Positions 62,005 through 64,000 of a stretch of DNA of 64,000 bases are shown here, piece after piece (within the stretch, counting starts at the first letter, position 1; the number at the start of each line of letters is the position of its first letter). Where the stretch lies: positions 62,001 through 126,000 of the forward strand of contig NZ_JAMZNK010000007.1 of NCBI RefSeq assembly GCF_027980145.1, written 5' to 3'. The translations under genes were made by a program, and so were the position numbers. Under the pieces are notes generated by a model. It saw only the letters and a list, made by a program, of their open reading frames with translations, ran no database searches and was not told the origin of the DNA. Origin of the DNA: Flavobacterium azizsancarii. Lineage in GTDB: Bacteria > Bacteroidota > Bacteroidia > Flavobacteriales > Flavobacteriaceae.

Positions 62005-63237
62005 TTACTTCTTCTTTTTAGCTGCAGGTTTCACCGCAGGTTTTGTAGCAGTCTTTGTTTCTGCTTTTGACTTATCAGTAGCAGTTTCAGTTATAACCTT
62101 TTTTTCTATTGTTTTTTCTGCTGTTTTCGAAAACAGTTCAGCGTTTTCAAACCATTCATTTGATAATACAGTTCCGTCTGGTTTAAGAAAACCCCATTTT
62201 CCTTCATTTTTAACTCTGGCAACACCATCAATAAATCCTTTGTCTTGTTGTACAAACATGGCAATAAGTCCGTTTGCGGTAATACCATATTGTGTTGGAA
62301 TAACTAGTTTTCCGGCCTCGTTAATGAATCCCCAGTTTTTTTCTTTTACAGGAGCAAGCCCGTTTGAACTAAAAACTTCGGCATCGCTATATGTTGGCGG
62401 AATCACAAATTCAGCTTTTGGGTTGATGTATCCCCATTTAGATCCTATACAAACCGGAGCCAGGTTTTTTGAGAATGCTTTTGCTTTATCATATATAGGT
62501 AGAATCGTCCAGTTTCCTTTTAAGTCAATGAATCCAATTTTCCCGTTCTTTTTGGCATAAGTCAGATCCTGAGTTTCAAAATCCCAGATCTTTTCAGCAC
62601 CATCTACCGGAATAAATTTTCCTGCGCTAACGAGTCCAAAAGTTTTGTCCATTCTTGCCCACGCGGTATTTTTAAAATAGTTTCCTATTTCGGCATAAGC
62701 AGGTTCAATAATTTCTTTTCCCTCAGTATTGATGATTCCCCATTTTTTGTTCAGTTCGACCCTTGCAAAACCATTTTCAAAAGATTTAATCTGATCGTAT
62801 TTTGGTTCCAGAACAATGGCCATTTTTGAATTGATTAATCCAACTCTGGTATTTTGTCTGATAAAAGCAACCCCATTATTAAAATCAAATAATTTATCAG
62901 AAAACGGTGCTTTCTGAATTTCTCCTTTAGTATCAATATAAACCCAGTCCTTATCTTTTTTTACAATTGCAATTCCGCTGTTAAAATCTTTTGCATCATT
63001 AAAAGTTGCCGGAATTACCCAGGTTCCTTTAGTGTCTATAAAACCCCATTTTCCACCGTTTTCTACAGCTGCTAAACCATCAGAAAAACTTTTGGCTGAT
63101 TTGTATTGAGGTTCAATCTTAAAGTTTCCATCTTTAGAAATGTATCCAATCTTGCCATTTTTTTTAACCAAAGCCAGTTCCTGACTATTAACAAATTGAA
63201 TAAAGAATACTAATAAAAAAATAAGCGGTTTTTTCAT
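62005..63237 (-). CDS. Secreted WG-repeat protein
   Basis: A 410-residue exported protein with a signal peptide (about 1-19, ending FVNSQ) and about eight or nine WG beta repeats, each of the pattern GKWGFIDTKGTWVIPA, from residue 20 to about 365. The last 45 residues are basic and alanine-rich (TATKPAVKPAAKKKK). No enzymatic residues. I use the ATG at 63237 (MKKPLIFL) rather than a TTG 15 nt upstream. WG-repeat proteins are not a known part of aryl-polyene synthesis; the gene is placed between the ammonia-lyase and ketoreductase genes. Confidence 0.85.
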   Translation of the reverse strand: MKKPLIFLLVFFIQFVNSQELALVKKNGKIGYISKDGNFKIEPQYKSAKSFSDGLAAVENGGKWGFIDTKGTWVIPATFNDAKDFNSGIAIVKKDKDWVYIDTKGEIQKAPFSDKLFDFNNGVAFIRQNTRVGLINSKMAIVLEPKYDQIKSFENGFARVELNKKWGIINTEGKEIIEPAYAEIGNYFKNTAWARMDKTFGLVSAGKFIPVDGAEKIWDFETQDLTYAKKNGKIGFIDLKGNWTILPIYDKAKAFSKNLAPVCIGSKWGYINPKAEFVIPPTYSDAEVFSSNGLAPVKEKNWGFINEAGKLVIPTQYGITANGLIAMFVQQDKGFIDGVARVKNEGKWGFLKPDGTVLSNEWFENAELFSKTAEKTIEKKVITETATDKSKAETKTATKPAVKPAAKKKK

Positions 63238-63279
63238 GATTTTAAGGTTCAATATTAATAATGTGAAAAAAGGTATTTA

Positions 63280-64000
63280 TTAACTGTTGATTAGATAATC
63301 TTTTACTTTTTGAACAAACGGATACATTACCTGATCTTCTGAAAATACAGGAATGATATTTCTAACGTCATTGTACCATTTTTTAGTAACTGATGAAATT
63401 TTATCTTTTTGTTCTAAATAGTCAATTGCCTGAACGATTGTAATCATTTCGATTGCTAATACTTCAAAAGAGTTTTCGATTACTTTTGATGTAATGACTG
63501 CTGCATTTGTTCCCATACTTACAATATCCTGATTGTCATTATTGTTTGGGATACTATGAACATACATTGGGTTCGATAACATCTGGTTTTCGGCAGTTGT
63601 TGAGGTTGCAACGAACTGAACACCCTGCATCCCGAAATTAAAGCCTAGAGTTCCTAAGTTTACAAATGGAGGAAGGATTTCGTTGATTTTTGAATTCAGT
63701 AAATAATTCAACTGACGTTCTGCCAACATGGTTAATTTTGTAATAACAATTTTCAGTTTATCCATTTCAAGCGAAATATAATCGCCGTGGAAGTTTCCTC
63801 CGTGATAAACGTGTTTGTTTTTTACATCTATAATAGGATTGTCATTTGCAGAGTTGAATTCGTCTTCAAGAATAGAAGCAACATTATTGATTGTTTCTAA
63901 AACCGGACCTAAAATTTGAGGTACACAACGTAAAGAATAATATTCCTGAACTTTTTCCTTGAAAATTTCTTCAGTGTTTTCGCCAGAATATAAATGGTCT
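63280..64000 (-). CDS. Aromatic amino acid ammonia-lyase (tyrosine/histidine type), C-terminal part
   Basis: The window holds the last 239 residues; the start lies beyond the right edge. My translation shows VQEYYSLRCVPQ, NSANDNP and GGNFHGDYISLEM, which are hallmarks of the HAL/PAL/TAL family. The MIO-forming Ala-Ser-Gly is outside the window. In the flexirubin setting it should deaminate tyrosine to 4-hydroxycinnamate, the aryl-polyene starter; F. johnsoniae is known to have such a TAL. A histidine ammonia-lyase cannot be ruled out without the N-terminal substrate residues. Confidence 0.88.
   Translation of the reverse strand, partial: DHLYSGENTEEIFKEKVQEYYSLRCVPQILGPVLETINNVASILEDEFNSANDNPIIDVKNKHVYHGGNFHGDYISLEMDKLKIVITKLTMLAERQLNYLLNSKINEILPPFVNLGTLGFNFGMQGVQFVATSTTAENQMLSNPMYVHSIPNNNDNQDIVSMGTNAAVITSKVIENSFEVLAIEMITIVQAIDYLEQKDKISSVTKKWYNDVRNIIPVFSEDQVMYPFVQKVKDYLINS

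Overview
The window is AT-rich, tightly packed DNA from a Bacteroidota bacterium, almost certainly a Flavobacterium close to F. johnsoniae. The reasons are a SprE/PorW gliding and type IX secretion lipoprotein, a SusC/SusD pair, the Bacteroidota -7 promoter element TANNTTTG in front of many genes, an ATP synthase operon without beta and epsilon genes, and a flexirubin pigment cluster. All identifications rest on reading motifs and translated sequence; no database search was run.

Left part (1-19.9 kb, mostly + strand): a truncated PaaE-type flavin reductase (-), a DUF5687 permease with its ABC ATPase, then a compact run sprE, bactofilin, AtpZ-like, AtpI-like, atpB, atpE, atpF, atpH, atpA, atpG, closed by a strong terminator. 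Next come a 57-nt stem-loop and three tandem 89-bp repeats, a GNAT acetyltransferase, and an envelope and nucleotide block: Wzx-like flippase, dut, sugar nucleotidyltransferase, TPR protein, DUF4292 lipoprotein and an EnvC-like factor.

Middle part (19.9-30.4 kb): a SusC/SusD outer-membrane uptake pair with no enzyme or regulator beside it, a CBS-domain gene with a one-base frameshift, rbfA, a LolC/E-like permease, a MATE exporter and dusB. A palindromic mobile-type repeat follows.

Right part (30.4-64 kb, all - strand): a flexirubin-type cluster for an aryl-polyene acid esterified to a dialkylresorcinol. Transcription runs right to left. It starts at a tyrosine/histidine ammonia-lyase cut by the right edge, which would make the 4-hydroxycinnamate starter. 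Then come a WG-repeat protein, a ketoreductase, a ketosynthase, an ACP, an LpxL-type acyltransferase, an FAD enzyme, DarA and DarB, two hotdog dehydratases, a BtrH-like acyltransferase, an ABC-2 exporter, a thioesterase, more ketosynthases including one that lacks the active-site cysteine, a second ACP, a polysaccharide deacetylase, LolA, lipoproteins, two beta-barrel proteins, a third dehydratase, GT2-DUF2062, an MMPL-PlsC fusion, a second FAD enzyme, a C45 hydrolase and a phenylacetate-CoA-ligase-like enzyme. The genes cover starter supply and activation, chain building, resorcinol formation, joining of the halves, and export. Several steps, above all ester formation, have more than one candidate enzyme.

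Between genes lie several families of short palindromic repeats typical of Flavobacterium. The most striking is a 148-bp nested double palindrome inside the pigment cluster. No tRNA, rRNA, CRISPR array, transposase or phage gene was seen.
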